A stretch of DNA of 63,310 nucleotides. It comes from JAGPUQ01 sp947084925. Lineage in GTDB: Bacteria > Pseudomonadota > Gammaproteobacteria > Pseudomonadales > Porticoccaceae. The first letter of the stretch is position 1, and each line of letters starts with the position of its first letter. The position numbers and the translations under genes are program-made. The DNA lies in NCBI GenBank assembly GCA_947084925.1, contig CAMTUJ010000020.1, forward strand, positions 1-63,310, given 5' to 3'. This document shows, piece after piece, positions 48,073-57,274 of this stretch. The notes beneath the pieces are model-generated. The model was given only the letters and a program-made list of their open reading frames with translations, was not told the origin of the DNA and made no database searches.

Positions 48073-51000
48073 TCAGGCGCCGCGGCGCAAATCCAGCGTA
48101 TGCGGGTATTCATCGCCGGGCTCTTCGGGGGGCGGCACCATGGGCCGCGGAAACCGGTCACCGGGTACGAACTGGCGCAGCACCGGTGGCAACGCGACCT
48201 CGGCCAGCTTGCCGGGCGTGTGCCCGAACGCCGTGAAACGGCTGATCCGGCGCGCCTCGGCGGCGTTGGCGTTGACCGGAAAGTCGTCGTAGCTGCGCCC
48301 GCCCGGATGCACCACATGGTAGGTGCAGCCGCCGACCGCGAGCCCGTTCCAGGTGTCGATCAGGTCGAACACCAGGGGCGCCTGCACCCCGATGGTCGGA
48401 TGCAGTGCCGACGGCGGAGCCCAGGCGCGATAGCGCACCCCGGCGACGTATTCGCCGTGACGGCCGGTGTTGCGCAGGGGTACCCGGCGGCCATTGCAGG
48501 CCAGCACATAGCGGCTGTCGGTAAGCCCGTCCACCTTGACCTGGACCCGCTCCACGGAAGAGTCCACATAGCGGGCGGTGCCGAAGCTTCCCACTTCCTC
48601 GCCCAGGACATGCCAGGGTTCGATGGCCCAGCGCAGTTCGATGCGGATATCGCCGATCCACACTTCGCCGTAATGGGGATAGCGGAATTCGGCGAAGGGC
48701 GCGAGCCAGTCGAGCTGAAACGGCAGCTCGTGGGCGTTCAGATCGGCCACCACGTCGCGCAGATCCGCCCAGGCATGGTGTGGCAGCATGAAGCGGTCGT
48801 GCAGCGCCGTGCCCCAGCGCACCAGTGGCCGCGCATAGGGCGTCCGCCACAGCCGCGCCACCAGACTGCGCAGCAGCAGCGCCTGCACCAGCGCCATATG
48901 GGCATGGGGCGGCATCTCGAAACCCCGGAATTCCAGGATGCCCTGGCGTCCGCTGGCGCTGCCCGGGGCATACAGCTTGTCGATGCAGAACTCGGACCTG
49001 TGGGTATTGCCGGTGATATCGGTGAGGAGATTGCGCAGCAGCCGATCCACCAGCCAGGGCTGCGCGATCTCCCCGGAAGGCATCTGCTGGAAGGCGATTT
49101 CCAGCTCGTAGAGCGTTTCGGCGCGACCTTCATCGGCCCGCGGCGACTGGCTGGTGGGGCCGATGAACATGCCGGAAAACGCATAGGACAGCCCGGGATG
49201 GTGCTGCCAGTAGGTGATCAGGCTGCGCAGCAGGTCGGGGCGGCGCAGCAGGGGACTGTCGGCCGGGGTGGCGCCGCCGAGCGTCACATGGTTGCCGCCG
49301 CCGGTGCCGGTGTGGCGGCCATCGTGGAGGAATTTTTCGGTGCCCAGCCGCGCCTGGTGCGCCTCGGCGTAGAGCGCGAGCGTGTTGTCGCGCAGTTCGC
49401 GCCAACTGCCGGCGGGATGGATGTTCACCTCGATCACCCCCGGATCGGGCGTCACCAGCAGGCGCAGCAGCCGCGGATCGCGGGGCGGCTCGTAGCCCTC
49501 GATCACCACCGGCAGGCGCAGATCGGCGGCGCAGGCTTCCACCGCGCCCACCAGCGCCAGATAGTGTTCCAGGTGCTGCAACGGCGGCAGAAAGACATGC
49601 AGGGTGCCGGCGCGGGGTTCGATGCATAACGCCGTGCGCACCAGGGACACCGGCGTTTCCGCGTCGGGTTCAGGATCGGCCGGTTCGGCCATGGTCTGGC
49701 GGCGATCGGCGGCCGCTTCCAGTACCGCCTGGGCGTACTGGTGGTAGTCGGCATCCAGGGGCTTGTCGGGCGCGAAGGGATCGCGCTCCGCTTCGCGCGC
49801 CTCGGCCTCCGTCGCCATCGGCAGCGAGTCCAGCGGCAGCCGGTAGCCCATGGGCGAATCGCCCGGCACCAGTATCAACTGGCCGCGCCGCAGCGGCCAG
49901 GGCGAGCTGCGCCAGCGCTCCGCGACCGGATCCCAGCCCAGCGGCAACGCCAGACCGGTCGGCGCGTGCAATCCCTGTTGCAGCAGTCGCGCCAGGCGGC
50001 GGCGCTCCAGGCTGTCATCCAGCGCGGCGGTCTGGGGATCGAGATGCTCCGGGAGTTCCTGTTCGCGCCACAGGTAGTGAAACGCGTCTTCGCGGGCGAT
50101 CAGCAGACGCGCGGGATCGAGCCCCAACGCCACGCACAGGTGACTGGCGAAACGGTCGGCCGCGGCGAAGTCGTGGCCTTGATCCGCGCCCACCGGCGCG
50201 AGCCATCGGGGATCGCGCCACACGGGTTCGCCGTCGCCGCGCCAGAAGCAGCCGAGCGCCCAGCGCGGCAGCTCCTCACCCGGGTACCACTTGCCCTGGC
50301 CGTGGTGCAGCAAACCCCCGCGGGCAAAGCGGTCGCGCAGGCGCAGCAGCAAATCCTGGGCGCGGCGCAGCTTGTCCTCGCCGAGCGCCGTGGTGTTCCA
50401 CTGCGCGGACTCCATGTCGTCGATGGACACGAACGTCGGCTCGCCACCCTGGGTGAGGCGCACATCCATGGCGTCCAGACGCGCGTCCACCGCCGCGCCC
50501 AGGGCGTCGATCAGCGCCCACTGCGCTTCGCTGTAGGGTTTGGTGACGCGGGGATCCTCGTGAATGCGCAGCACTTCGTTGTGGTGGTGAAACTCCACCT
50601 CGCAGGTATCGGTGAAGCCTTCGATGGGCGCCGCCGACACCGGGTCCGGGGTGCAGGCGAGCGGGATGTGGCCCTCACCCGCGAACAGCCCGGAAGTGGG
50701 ATCGAGCCCGACCCAGCCGGCGCCGGGCAGATAGACCTCGCACCAGGCGTGCAGATCGGTGAAGTCGGCGGCCGGTCCCGACGGGCCGTCGAGCGCCGCC
50801 ACATCGGCCTTGAGCTGCACCAGATAGCCCGACACAAAGCGCGCGGCGAGCCCCAGATGACGGCAGATCTGCACCAGCAGCCAGGCGCTGTCGCGGCAGG
50901 AGCCGCGCGCCAGCTCCAGCGTCTGCTCGCAGCTCTGCACGCCGGGCTCCATGCGAATGTTGTAGGCAATAGCGCGCTGCAAACGCTGGTTGAGCGCGAC

Positions 51001-51435
51001 CAGGAAGTCGTTGGTGGGAATCGGCGCGCGCGCCACGCTGGCCAGCCAGCGCCGCAACAGCGGCCCGGCGGGCTCGCGCACCAGATAGGGCGCCAGCTCA
51101 TGGCGGTCGCGCTCGCCATAGTCGAACGGAAATCGCTCGGCACCTTCATCGAGAAAGAAGTCGAACGGATTGATCACCGTCATCTCGGCGATGACCTCGA
51201 CCGTGATCGAGAGATGATCGCAGCGCTCGGGAAATACCAGCCGCGCCAGATAGTTGCCGCAGGGGTCCTGCTGCCAGTTGAGAAAATGCGTGGCCGGGCT
51301 CACCCGCAGCGAATAGCCGCGAATCGGCGTGCGGCAGTGGGCCGCGGGCCGCAGGCGCAGCACATGGGGCGACAGGTTCACCAGCCGGTCGAAGCGGTAT
51401 TCGGTGACGTGGAGCAGCTTGACGCGAATGGTCAT
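48073..51435 (-). CDS. Transglutaminase-DUF2126 protein
   Basis: The protein has 1120 residues. Residues 1-290 are transglutaminase-like, with Cys in ELARGSCRDSAWLLVQIC (about 170-187), His in FTDLHAWCEVYLPGAGWVG and Asp in LDPTSG. From about 300 to the end comes DUF2126, which in many genomes is fused this way (RLTQGGEPTFVSIDDMES, GTGTGGGNHVTLGGATPADS, FRGFEMPPHAHMAL). ATG 51435 begins the conserved VKLLHVTEYRFDRL. A tandem repeat and 118 bases separate it from the alpha-E gene upstream. Confidence 0.87.
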   Translation of the reverse strand: MTIRVKLLHVTEYRFDRLVNLSPHVLRLRPAAHCRTPIRGYSLRVSPATHFLNWQQDPCGNYLARLVFPERCDHLSITVEVIAEMTVINPFDFFLDEGAERFPFDYGERDRHELAPYLVREPAGPLLRRWLASVARAPIPTNDFLVALNQRLQRAIAYNIRMEPGVQSCEQTLELARGSCRDSAWLLVQICRHLGLAARFVSGYLVQLKADVAALDGPSGPAADFTDLHAWCEVYLPGAGWVGLDPTSGLFAGEGHIPLACTPDPVSAAPIEGFTDTCEVEFHHHNEVLRIHEDPRVTKPYSEAQWALIDALGAAVDARLDAMDVRLTQGGEPTFVSIDDMESAQWNTTALGEDKLRRAQDLLLRLRDRFARGGLLHHGQGKWYPGEELPRWALGCFWRGDGEPVWRDPRWLAPVGADQGHDFAAADRFASHLCVALGLDPARLLIAREDAFHYLWREQELPEHLDPQTAALDDSLERRRLARLLQQGLHAPTGLALPLGWDPVAERWRSSPWPLRRGQLILVPGDSPMGYRLPLDSLPMATEAEAREAERDPFAPDKPLDADYHQYAQAVLEAAADRRQTMAEPADPEPDAETPVSLVRTALCIEPRAGTLHVFLPPLQHLEHYLALVGAVEACAADLRLPVVIEGYEPPRDPRLLRLLVTPDPGVIEVNIHPAGSWRELRDNTLALYAEAHQARLGTEKFLHDGRHTGTGGGNHVTLGGATPADSPLLRRPDLLRSLITYWQHHPGLSYAFSGMFIGPTSQSPRADEGRAETLYELEIAFQQMPSGEIAQPWLVDRLLRNLLTDITGNTHRSEFCIDKLYAPGSASGRQGILEFRGFEMPPHAHMALVQALLLRSLVARLWRTPYARPLVRWGTALHDRFMLPHHAWADLRDVVADLNAHELPFQLDWLAPFAEFRYPHYGEVWIGDIRIELRWAIEPWHVLGEEVGSFGTARYVDSSVERVQVKVDGLTDSRYVLACNGRRVPLRNTGRHGEYVAGVRYRAWAPPSALHPTIGVQAPLVFDLIDTWNGLAVGGCTYHVVHPGGRSYDDFPVNANAAEARRISRFTAFGHTPGKLAEVALPPVLRQFVPGDRFPRPMVPPPEEPGDEYPHTLDLRRGA

Positions 51436-51480
51436 GAGTTCAATGCTCCGGATTCAGTACTGGTGGTGCGATATTTCCGA

Positions 51481-51522
51481 TTCAACATTTCAAATTCAAC
51501 ATTTCAAATTCAACATTTCAAA
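51481..51522. repeat. Three tandem copies of a 14-bp AT-rich unit
   Basis: The unit TTCAACATTTCAAA occurs three times head to tail (51481, 51495, 51509), with partial copies on each side. It lies between the alpha-E stop and the DUF2126 start and contrasts with the GC-rich surroundings. It may be a regulator site or the product of slippage; copy number may vary between strains. Confidence 0.85.
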
Positions 51523-51553
51523 TTCGGCTCTGTTGAAATTCAAGAAGACGGAT

Positions 51554-52486
51554 TCAGCGCTGCGCAAACCAGGCATCGCGGATACGCTCATGCATGGTGC
51601 CGATGCGAATCTGGATTTCGTTCAGGTAGTCGCGAAACGCCTGCCCGAGATCTTCGATCGACGCGATCGGGTAATACACCGCCGCCACTTCTTCCAGCGC
51701 GCCCAGCATGGACTCGCTCCCGGGCAGCAGACGGATGGCGCTCGCCACCTGTTCGCGGCAGAAGCGGATGGTGCGGGGAAAGTACGCATCGTTGAGCAGG
51801 AAGCTCGCCACTTCCGGACCCGCCACCCGCACCCGCACCGCGCGGCGGTAGGCAAGCTCCGCGCTCAGCGAACGCAGCACATGACCCCACACGATCTGGC
51901 CCAGGTTCACCTGCGCGCGCTCCGCCGACTGCAACAGCGCGACGGCGCCGGCATCGAGAATGCGCGTGGTCATGTCGGCGCGCTCCAGATGCCGGCCGAG
52001 CTGGATGAACTGCCAGGGCGCGTCGCGGCTGGTGGTGGCGGCGATCTGGCCGTTCACCTGCTCGCAGCCGCGAATGATGCCGCCGGTGAACTGGTGGCGC
52101 AGCTTGCGCCCCGTTCCCTGCGCCACATTGTCGGTCGCGAAATAAAACAGATCGTTGACGAATTCCCACACTTCGGGCGCAAACACATCGCGGGTGGTGC
52201 GCAGGTTCTCGCGCACCATGCGCAGCGAGTTGACCAGCGCGCCGGCGTGATCGGCATCGGCCAGCAGGAACTTCACCACATTGCGCTCGTCCCGCACCCG
52301 GTAGTGCTCGGCGAAGGCTTCGGTGGCGCTGTTGAGTTCCACCAGGTTGTACCAGCTGATATCGATGCCCCGCGGCAGATCCAGCAGCAGGCTGTCGTAG
52401 ACGCTGACCAGGCGCGCGGTGTTTTCGGCGCGTTCGAGATAGCGCGCCGCCCAGTAGATGCGTTCAGCGACGGACGACAGCATCAC
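51554..52486 (-). CDS. Alpha-E domain protein (DUF403)
   Basis: All-helical protein of 310 residues. It starts MLSSVAERIYWAARYLERAENTARL, the alpha-E signature, and shows LGRHLERADMTTRILD in the middle. The role of the domain is unknown; it always accompanies circularly permuted ATP-grasp enzymes. It overlaps the ATP-grasp gene upstream by four bases. Confidence 0.88.
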   Translation of the reverse strand: MMLSSVAERIYWAARYLERAENTARLVSVYDSLLLDLPRGIDISWYNLVELNSATEAFAEHYRVRDERNVVKFLLADADHAGALVNSLRMVRENLRTTRDVFAPEVWEFVNDLFYFATDNVAQGTGRKLRHQFTGGIIRGCEQVNGQIAATTSRDAPWQFIQLGRHLERADMTTRILDAGAVALLQSAERAQVNLGQIVWGHVLRSLSAELAYRRAVRVRVAGPEVASFLLNDAYFPRTIRFCREQVASAIRLLPGSESMLGALEEVAAVYYPIASIEDLGQAFRDYLNEIQIRIGTMHERIRDAWFAQR

Positions 52487-53937
52487 TTCGCATCCGTGTC
52501 GACGATCCAGGTGTCCTTGCTGCCGCCGCCCTGGGAGGAGTTCACCACCAGACTGCCCTTGCGCAGCGCCACCCGGGTGAGCCCGCCGGTGGTGACGTAC
52601 ATGTCCTCGGCCTGCAACACGAAGGGCCGCAAATCCAGATGCCGCGGCTCCAGACGGCCGCCATCCACCAGGGTCGGCGCCACCGACAGCTTGAGCGTGG
52701 GCTGGGCGATGTAGTTGCGCGGATCGGCCTGGATGCGGCGCGCGAACTCGGCGCGCTCCCTTTTGGTCGCGTGCGGGCCGACCAGCATGCCGTAGCCGCC
52801 GGATTCGTTGGCGGGCTTCACCACCAGTTCGTCGAGATGGTCGAGCACATAGGCGCGCTGCGCGGGATCGGCGCAGAGAAACGTCTCGACGTTGGCGAGC
52901 AGGGGTTTTTCGCCCAGGTAGTACTCGATCATTTGCGGCACATAGGCGTAGACCACCTTGTCGTCCGCCACTCCCGCGCCGGGCGCGTTGGCAAGCGCCA
53001 CCTGACCCGCGCGCCAGGCGCGCATCAGGCCCGGCACGCCGAGCGTGGATTCCGGATTGAAGACTTCCGGGTCCAGAAACAGATCGTCGATGCGCCGGTA
53101 GATCACATCCACCCGCTCGCGCCCGGCGATGGTGCGCATGTACACGTAATCGTCGTCGCCCACCACCAGGTCGCGACCCTCGACCAGCTCCACGCCCATC
53201 TGCTGGGCGAGGTAGGCGTGTTCGAAATAGGCGGAGTTGTAGATGCCGGGGGTGAGCACCACGATGCCCGGATTGCTCAGCTTGCGCGGCGACAGCGCGG
53301 CGAGCATGTCGAACAGGCGCGCGGGATAGTCGCTCACCGGCAGAATGGCGTCGCTCTCGAACAGCTCCGGCAGCACGCGCTTGGTGATGGCGCGGTTCTC
53401 CAGCATGTAGGCGACGCCCGAGGGCACCCGCAGGTTGTCTTCCAGCACGAAGAAGCGGCCGCGCTCATCGCGCACCAGATCGGTGCCGCAGATGTGCGCC
53501 CAGACCCCAAAAGGAGGCGATACGCCGACGCATTCGGGGCGGAAATTCTTCGACTGCGCCAGCACCTCGGCGGGAAACACGCCGGCGGCGATGATGCGTT
53601 GATCGTGGTAGATGTCGTCGATAAAGCGATTGAGCGCGCGCAGCCGCTGCTTGAGGCCGGCCTCGACCTCGCGCCACTGCCGCGCCGCGATGGTGCGCGG
53701 AATGATGTCGAAGGGCCAGGCGCGATCGATGTTGCCCTCCTCCGAATACACGGTGAAGGTAACCCCCATCTGGCGGATGGTGGCCTCCGCCATGCGCCGG
53801 CGCGATTCGATCTCGGCATCGTTGAGCGACGCCAGATAAGCCACCAGCCGCCGCGCCGGCGCCCGCGCATTGCCGGGACTGCTGATCAGTTCGTCGAACA
53901 GCGCGCCGCTGTCGTAGTGTTTCCAGTCCAGCGTCAT
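52483..53937 (-). CDS. Circularly permuted type-2 ATP-grasp protein
   Basis: The protein has 484 residues. It is homologous to the N-terminal part of the fused protein (VYSEEGNIDRAWPFDIIPR, SGVAYMLENRAITKRVLPELF, MRAWRAGQVALANAPGAGVADDK, LVVKPANESGGYGMLVGP). ATG 53937 (MTLDWKHYDSGALFDELI) starts the conserved part. First gene of the cluster. The 371 bases upstream hold a dispersed element (54153-54301) and no obvious promoter box. Confidence 0.88.
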   Translation of the reverse strand: MTLDWKHYDSGALFDELISSPGNARAPARRLVAYLASLNDAEIESRRRMAEATIRQMGVTFTVYSEEGNIDRAWPFDIIPRTIAARQWREVEAGLKQRLRALNRFIDDIYHDQRIIAAGVFPAEVLAQSKNFRPECVGVSPPFGVWAHICGTDLVRDERGRFFVLEDNLRVPSGVAYMLENRAITKRVLPELFESDAILPVSDYPARLFDMLAALSPRKLSNPGIVVLTPGIYNSAYFEHAYLAQQMGVELVEGRDLVVGDDDYVYMRTIAGRERVDVIYRRIDDLFLDPEVFNPESTLGVPGLMRAWRAGQVALANAPGAGVADDKVVYAYVPQMIEYYLGEKPLLANVETFLCADPAQRAYVLDHLDELVVKPANESGGYGMLVGPHATKRERAEFARRIQADPRNYIAQPTLKLSVAPTLVDGGRLEPRHLDLRPFVLQAEDMYVTTGGLTRVALRKGSLVVNSSQGGGSKDTWIVDTDAK

Positions 53938-54152
53938 TTCACCCGTCCGGGGCTGCGGAGCCGGAGCGGCCCTGCCGTCAGCCGATGCTACACCAGAAAG
54001 CGGCCGGCCCGGCCGCCGCGCGCCACTGCCGAGGCGAAGATGGGTGAAATCGCCGGCTTCGCGGATTTCCATAAGCACTCGTCGTCGGGAAGAATACTTC
54101 TGGAACTCGCAATATGTGGGCCAGAAAAATGCGCTGCGTACCACAGCGCGGG

Positions 54153-54301
54153 TTAGCAGGCTGCTGAAAAACTGCTGCGGGCACCATCTGCTTCGTTGCG
54201 CGGTGCTCGCTCCCTCGCCTATCGACTTGACATGTCTCGGTCGCTGCGCACCGTGCGCCTCGCATCTGGCCCCCTCGCGACGTTTTTCAGCAACCTGTTA
54301 G
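54153..54301. mobile_element. MITE-like element with 20-bp inverted ends
   Basis: TTAGCAGGCTGCTGAAAAAC at the left and GTTTTTCAGCAACCTGTTAG at the right are inverted repeats with few mismatches. The 149-base element has no coding frame of its own. Repeats with TTTTTCAGCA ends are common, dispersed non-autonomous elements. It lies 8 bases from the Ni/Co transporter stop. No target-site duplication is clear. Confidence 0.7.
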
Positions 54302-54308
54302 CGGACGA

Positions 54309-54977
54309 TCAGCCGGCGCGCAGCAGCGACAAACCGAACGCCATGGCCGCAAGTGCCACCAGCACCCGCAATCCGGTTGACACGCCGGCGCGTTTGCCCC
54401 GCAGGTGGCGGAAACCGGCACCCAGCACGCCGCCAAAAACCATCATCGCGACCAGCACACCGACGGCGAAAAGCAGCAGGTAGCTCATGCCGATCCACGG
54501 ATTGGTGGCGGTGGCGAGCGGCGCCAGCACCAGCAGCGCGGCGGACCCGGCGGTACCGTGCAACAGTCCCACCAGCAGCGCCCGACGGCCCTGGTGGGCG
54601 GGCAGTCCCGCCACGTGCAGATGCGTGCCATCAACGCCGTGGCAATGCAATTGCACCGGCGCCTCGCCCGCCCAGAGCCGCCACAGCGTCGTCATCCCCA
54701 GCGCGATCAGCACGCATCCGACCAGACGCTCGGCCCCTGCGCTGAGGTCGCTCGGCACCGCCATGCCGGCCACCAGCACCAGCGCGCCGATGACCAGCAG
54801 CGCCAGGCCATGGCCCAGCGCCCAGCGCACGCAGAAGCCCAGGGTGGCGCGACGCCCGGCGCGGGCGTCGCCCAGATTCGCCACCGCCAGCACATGATCC
54901 GGGTCGAGCGCGTGCAACAGGCCGAGGCCGAAGCCCATCGTCAGCAGGCTCAGCGTCTGGGCCGGCAGGGCGATCAT
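54309..54977 (-). CDS. Ni/Co transporter, UreH/HupE-like (NiCoT-related)
   Basis: Inner-membrane protein of 222 residues with six hydrophobic segments. The metal motif HALDPDHVLAVAN (about 22-34) is the HX4DH signature of nickel/cobalt permeases. A second His cluster (QLHCHGVDGTHLHVAGLPAHQ) lies in a loop. ATG 54977 overlaps the end of a broken ureohydrolase gene, a class that can need nickel. This suggests they once formed one operon. It may now serve other nickel enzymes. Confidence 0.85.
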   Translation of the reverse strand: MIALPAQTLSLLTMGFGLGLLHALDPDHVLAVANLGDARAGRRATLGFCVRWALGHGLALLVIGALVLVAGMAVPSDLSAGAERLVGCVLIALGMTTLWRLWAGEAPVQLHCHGVDGTHLHVAGLPAHQGRRALLVGLLHGTAGSAALLVLAPLATATNPWIGMSYLLLFAVGVLVAMMVFGGVLGAGFRHLRGKRAGVSTGLRVLVALAAMAFGLSLLRAG

Positions 54978-54978
54978 C

Positions 54979-55345
54979 TCAGGCGCCCCAGCCGCGAATG
55001 ATCGGCTTGTGCGATCCCAGCTTGCCGTGGGCCCCCAGGGTGCCCAGCACATCGACGATGGCGCGGGGCGAGCAGCGCGGTGATCTCGGATTGGTCGTAA
55101 GGCGGCGAGACCTCCACCACCTCCATGCCGCAGATACCTTCCTTCGCCACCGCGCCGAGCAGATAAAGAATCTCGCGGGGCAGAAAGCCGCCGATGCCGA
55201 CCCGCACCAGGTTTTTGGCCGGCACATTGGGCAGGTTGGTGTCATGAAACCTGGGCGTGGTGTGCATGCGCTCGTCGAGGTCCTTTTCCTGAATGTCGGC
55301 GTGGCGGTCGAAGTGGATGATGCCGATCTTCCTGTCGGCGGCCCC
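54979..55345 (-). pseudogene. Broken guanidinase/agmatinase-family ureohydrolase
   Basis: The remaining part begins about at DRKIGIIHFDRHADIQ, the metal-binding block of ureohydrolases, then EKDLDERMHTTPRFHDTN and VRVGIGGFLPREI. The reading frame shifts near 55070, in a G/C-rich stretch after SPPYDQSEITALL; the other frame continues AIVDVLGTLGAHGKLG and stops at 54979. The N-terminal half is missing, cut close to the end of the pyruvate carboxylase subunit gene. The DRHAD and MHT blocks resemble nickel-dependent guanidine hydrolases more than typical agmatinases, but that is from memory. It is non-functional. Confidence 0.75.
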
Positions 55346-55420
55346 GCTGACGCGGGTGCTCGCGGCCTGCTGGCAACGCCGCTGCCGGGTACTCGGGCGA
55401 CTGAGCGCGTCGGAACAACC

Positions 55421-57259
55421 TCAGGCGGGCACGATCTCCACCAGGATCTCGTTGGGATTGACCGCATCGCCCTTGCGCACCAGCACCTGGGTCACGGTAC
55501 CGGCGATGGGCGCCTGGATCTCGGTCTCCATTTTCATGGCTTCGGTGACCAGCACGGGCTGCCCGGCGGCGACGACATCGCCCTCCTTCACCAGCACCGC
55601 CACGATGTTGCCGGGCATGGACGTGGCGACATGGCCCGGCGCCGTGGGGCGCGGGCGCCGCCCGGCGATGGTGGTGGGGATGGCGCCTTCCGCCCCGCCG
55701 CTCAGCACCAGTTCGTCGAGGGTCTCCACCAGGACTTCCTCGGGTACGCCGTCCAGATCGAGATAAAAATGGCGCTCGGGCTGTCCTTTATGGCCGCTGC
55801 CGGTGACTTTGACGTGATAGGTCTCGCCGTGCAGCGTGATATTGAATTCGGTCGGCGCCCGCGTTTGTCCTTCCGCCGTGTCGAGGTTGATCGCCACCGG
55901 CGCGGTCAGTGCTTCCGGCTCCAGCTTGCCGTCGCGCCGCGCTTGCAGGAATTGCCGCCCGATCTCCGGGAACATGGCGTAGCTCAGCACGTCTTCGGCG
56001 CTCGTGGCCAGTTCGCCGATGGCGGTCCGCAATTGCTCCAGCTCGGGTTCGAGCAGATCGGCCGGACGCCCCTCGATGAATTCGGCGTTGCCCACCGCGC
56101 GCACCCGCACTTCGGCATCGATCGCCGCGGGCGGCTGGCCGTAGCCGCCCTGCAGATAGCGCTTCACCTCGTTGGTGACGCTCTGGTAGCGCTGGCCGGT
56201 CAGCACATTGAGCACCGCCTGGGTGCCAACGATCTGGGACGTGGGCGTCACCAGCGGCGGATAGCCGAGGTCGGCGCGCACGCGGGGAATCTCGGCGAAC
56301 ACCGCATCCATGCGCTCCAGCGCATTCTGCTCGCGCAACTGGTTGGCCAGGTTGGAGATCATCCCGCCCGGCACCTGATTGACCTGCACCCGGGTATCGA
56401 CGCCGGTGTAGTCGCTCTCGAACTGGCGGTACTTCTTGCGCACTTCGCGGAAATAGGCGGCGATGTCCTGCAGCCGCTCCAGATCCAGCCCGGTGTCATG
56501 AGCGGTGCCGCGCAGCGCCGCCACCATGCTCTCGGTGGGCGGATGGCTGGTGCCGCCCGCGAAGCTGGAAATCGCGGTATCGATGTGCCGGCAGCCCGCC
56601 TCGATGGCCTTGAGCTGGCACATCTCGGCGAGTCCCGAGGTGGCGTGGGAATGCAGATGCACCGGCAGCGCCACCGCGTCCAGCAGACCCTTGACCAGGG
56701 CTTCGGTGGCGGTGGGCGTGAGCAGGCCGGCCATGTCCTTGATCGCGATGCTGGCGCAGCCCATGGCCGCCAGTTCGCGCCCCTGGGCGACGAAGCCGGC
56801 GGTGCTGTGTACCGGGCTGGTGGTGTAGCAGATGGTGCCCTGGGCGTGTTTGCCCGCCTCCCGGGTGGCTTCGATCGCGGTGCGCAAATTGCGCAGATCG
56901 TTCAGCGCATCGAAAATGCGGAACACATCCATGCCGTGGTCGGCGGCGCGCAGCACGAAGGCGCGCACCACGTCGTCGGCGTAGTGGCGATAGCCGAGCA
57001 GGTTCTGCCCGCGCAACAGCATTTGCAGGCGCGTATTGGGCAGCGCCGCGCGCAGCGCCCGCAGGCGCTCCCAGGGATCTTCCTTCAGGAAGCGCAGGCA
57101 GGCGTCGTAGGTCGCGCCGCCCCAGGCTTCCAGCGACCAGTAGCCGACCGCGTCCAGCTCGGCGCAGATGGGCAGCATGTCCGCCGTGCGCATCCGCGTC
57201 GCGATCAGCGACTGGTGGCCATCGCGCAGCACGGTATCGGTGATGTGAACCTTGTCCAT
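55421..57259 (-). CDS. Pyruvate carboxylase subunit B / oxaloacetate decarboxylase alpha
   Basis: The protein has 612 residues. A carboxyltransferase TIM barrel starts VHITDTVLRDGHQSLIATRM and shows LLRGQNLLGYRHY and HLHSHATSGLAEM. The C-terminal biotinyl domain has EAMKMETEIQAP with the biotinyl Lys. The biotin carboxylase partner is encoded upstream, so a two-subunit pyruvate carboxylase is most likely; a Na-pumping decarboxylase would need beta and gamma membrane subunits, which are absent. ATG 57259 has better spacing from GAGGA than ATG 57265. Confidence 0.88.
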   Translation of the reverse strand: MDKVHITDTVLRDGHQSLIATRMRTADMLPICAELDAVGYWSLEAWGGATYDACLRFLKEDPWERLRALRAALPNTRLQMLLRGQNLLGYRHYADDVVRAFVLRAADHGMDVFRIFDALNDLRNLRTAIEATREAGKHAQGTICYTTSPVHSTAGFVAQGRELAAMGCASIAIKDMAGLLTPTATEALVKGLLDAVALPVHLHSHATSGLAEMCQLKAIEAGCRHIDTAISSFAGGTSHPPTESMVAALRGTAHDTGLDLERLQDIAAYFREVRKKYRQFESDYTGVDTRVQVNQVPGGMISNLANQLREQNALERMDAVFAEIPRVRADLGYPPLVTPTSQIVGTQAVLNVLTGQRYQSVTNEVKRYLQGGYGQPPAAIDAEVRVRAVGNAEFIEGRPADLLEPELEQLRTAIGELATSAEDVLSYAMFPEIGRQFLQARRDGKLEPEALTAPVAINLDTAEGQTRAPTEFNITLHGETYHVKVTGSGHKGQPERHFYLDLDGVPEEVLVETLDELVLSGGAEGAIPTTIAGRRPRPTAPGHVATSMPGNIVAVLVKEGDVVAAGQPVLVTEAMKMETEIQAPIAGTVTQVLVRKGDAVNPNEILVEIVPA

Positions 57260-57274
57260 GAACATTCCTCGAAA

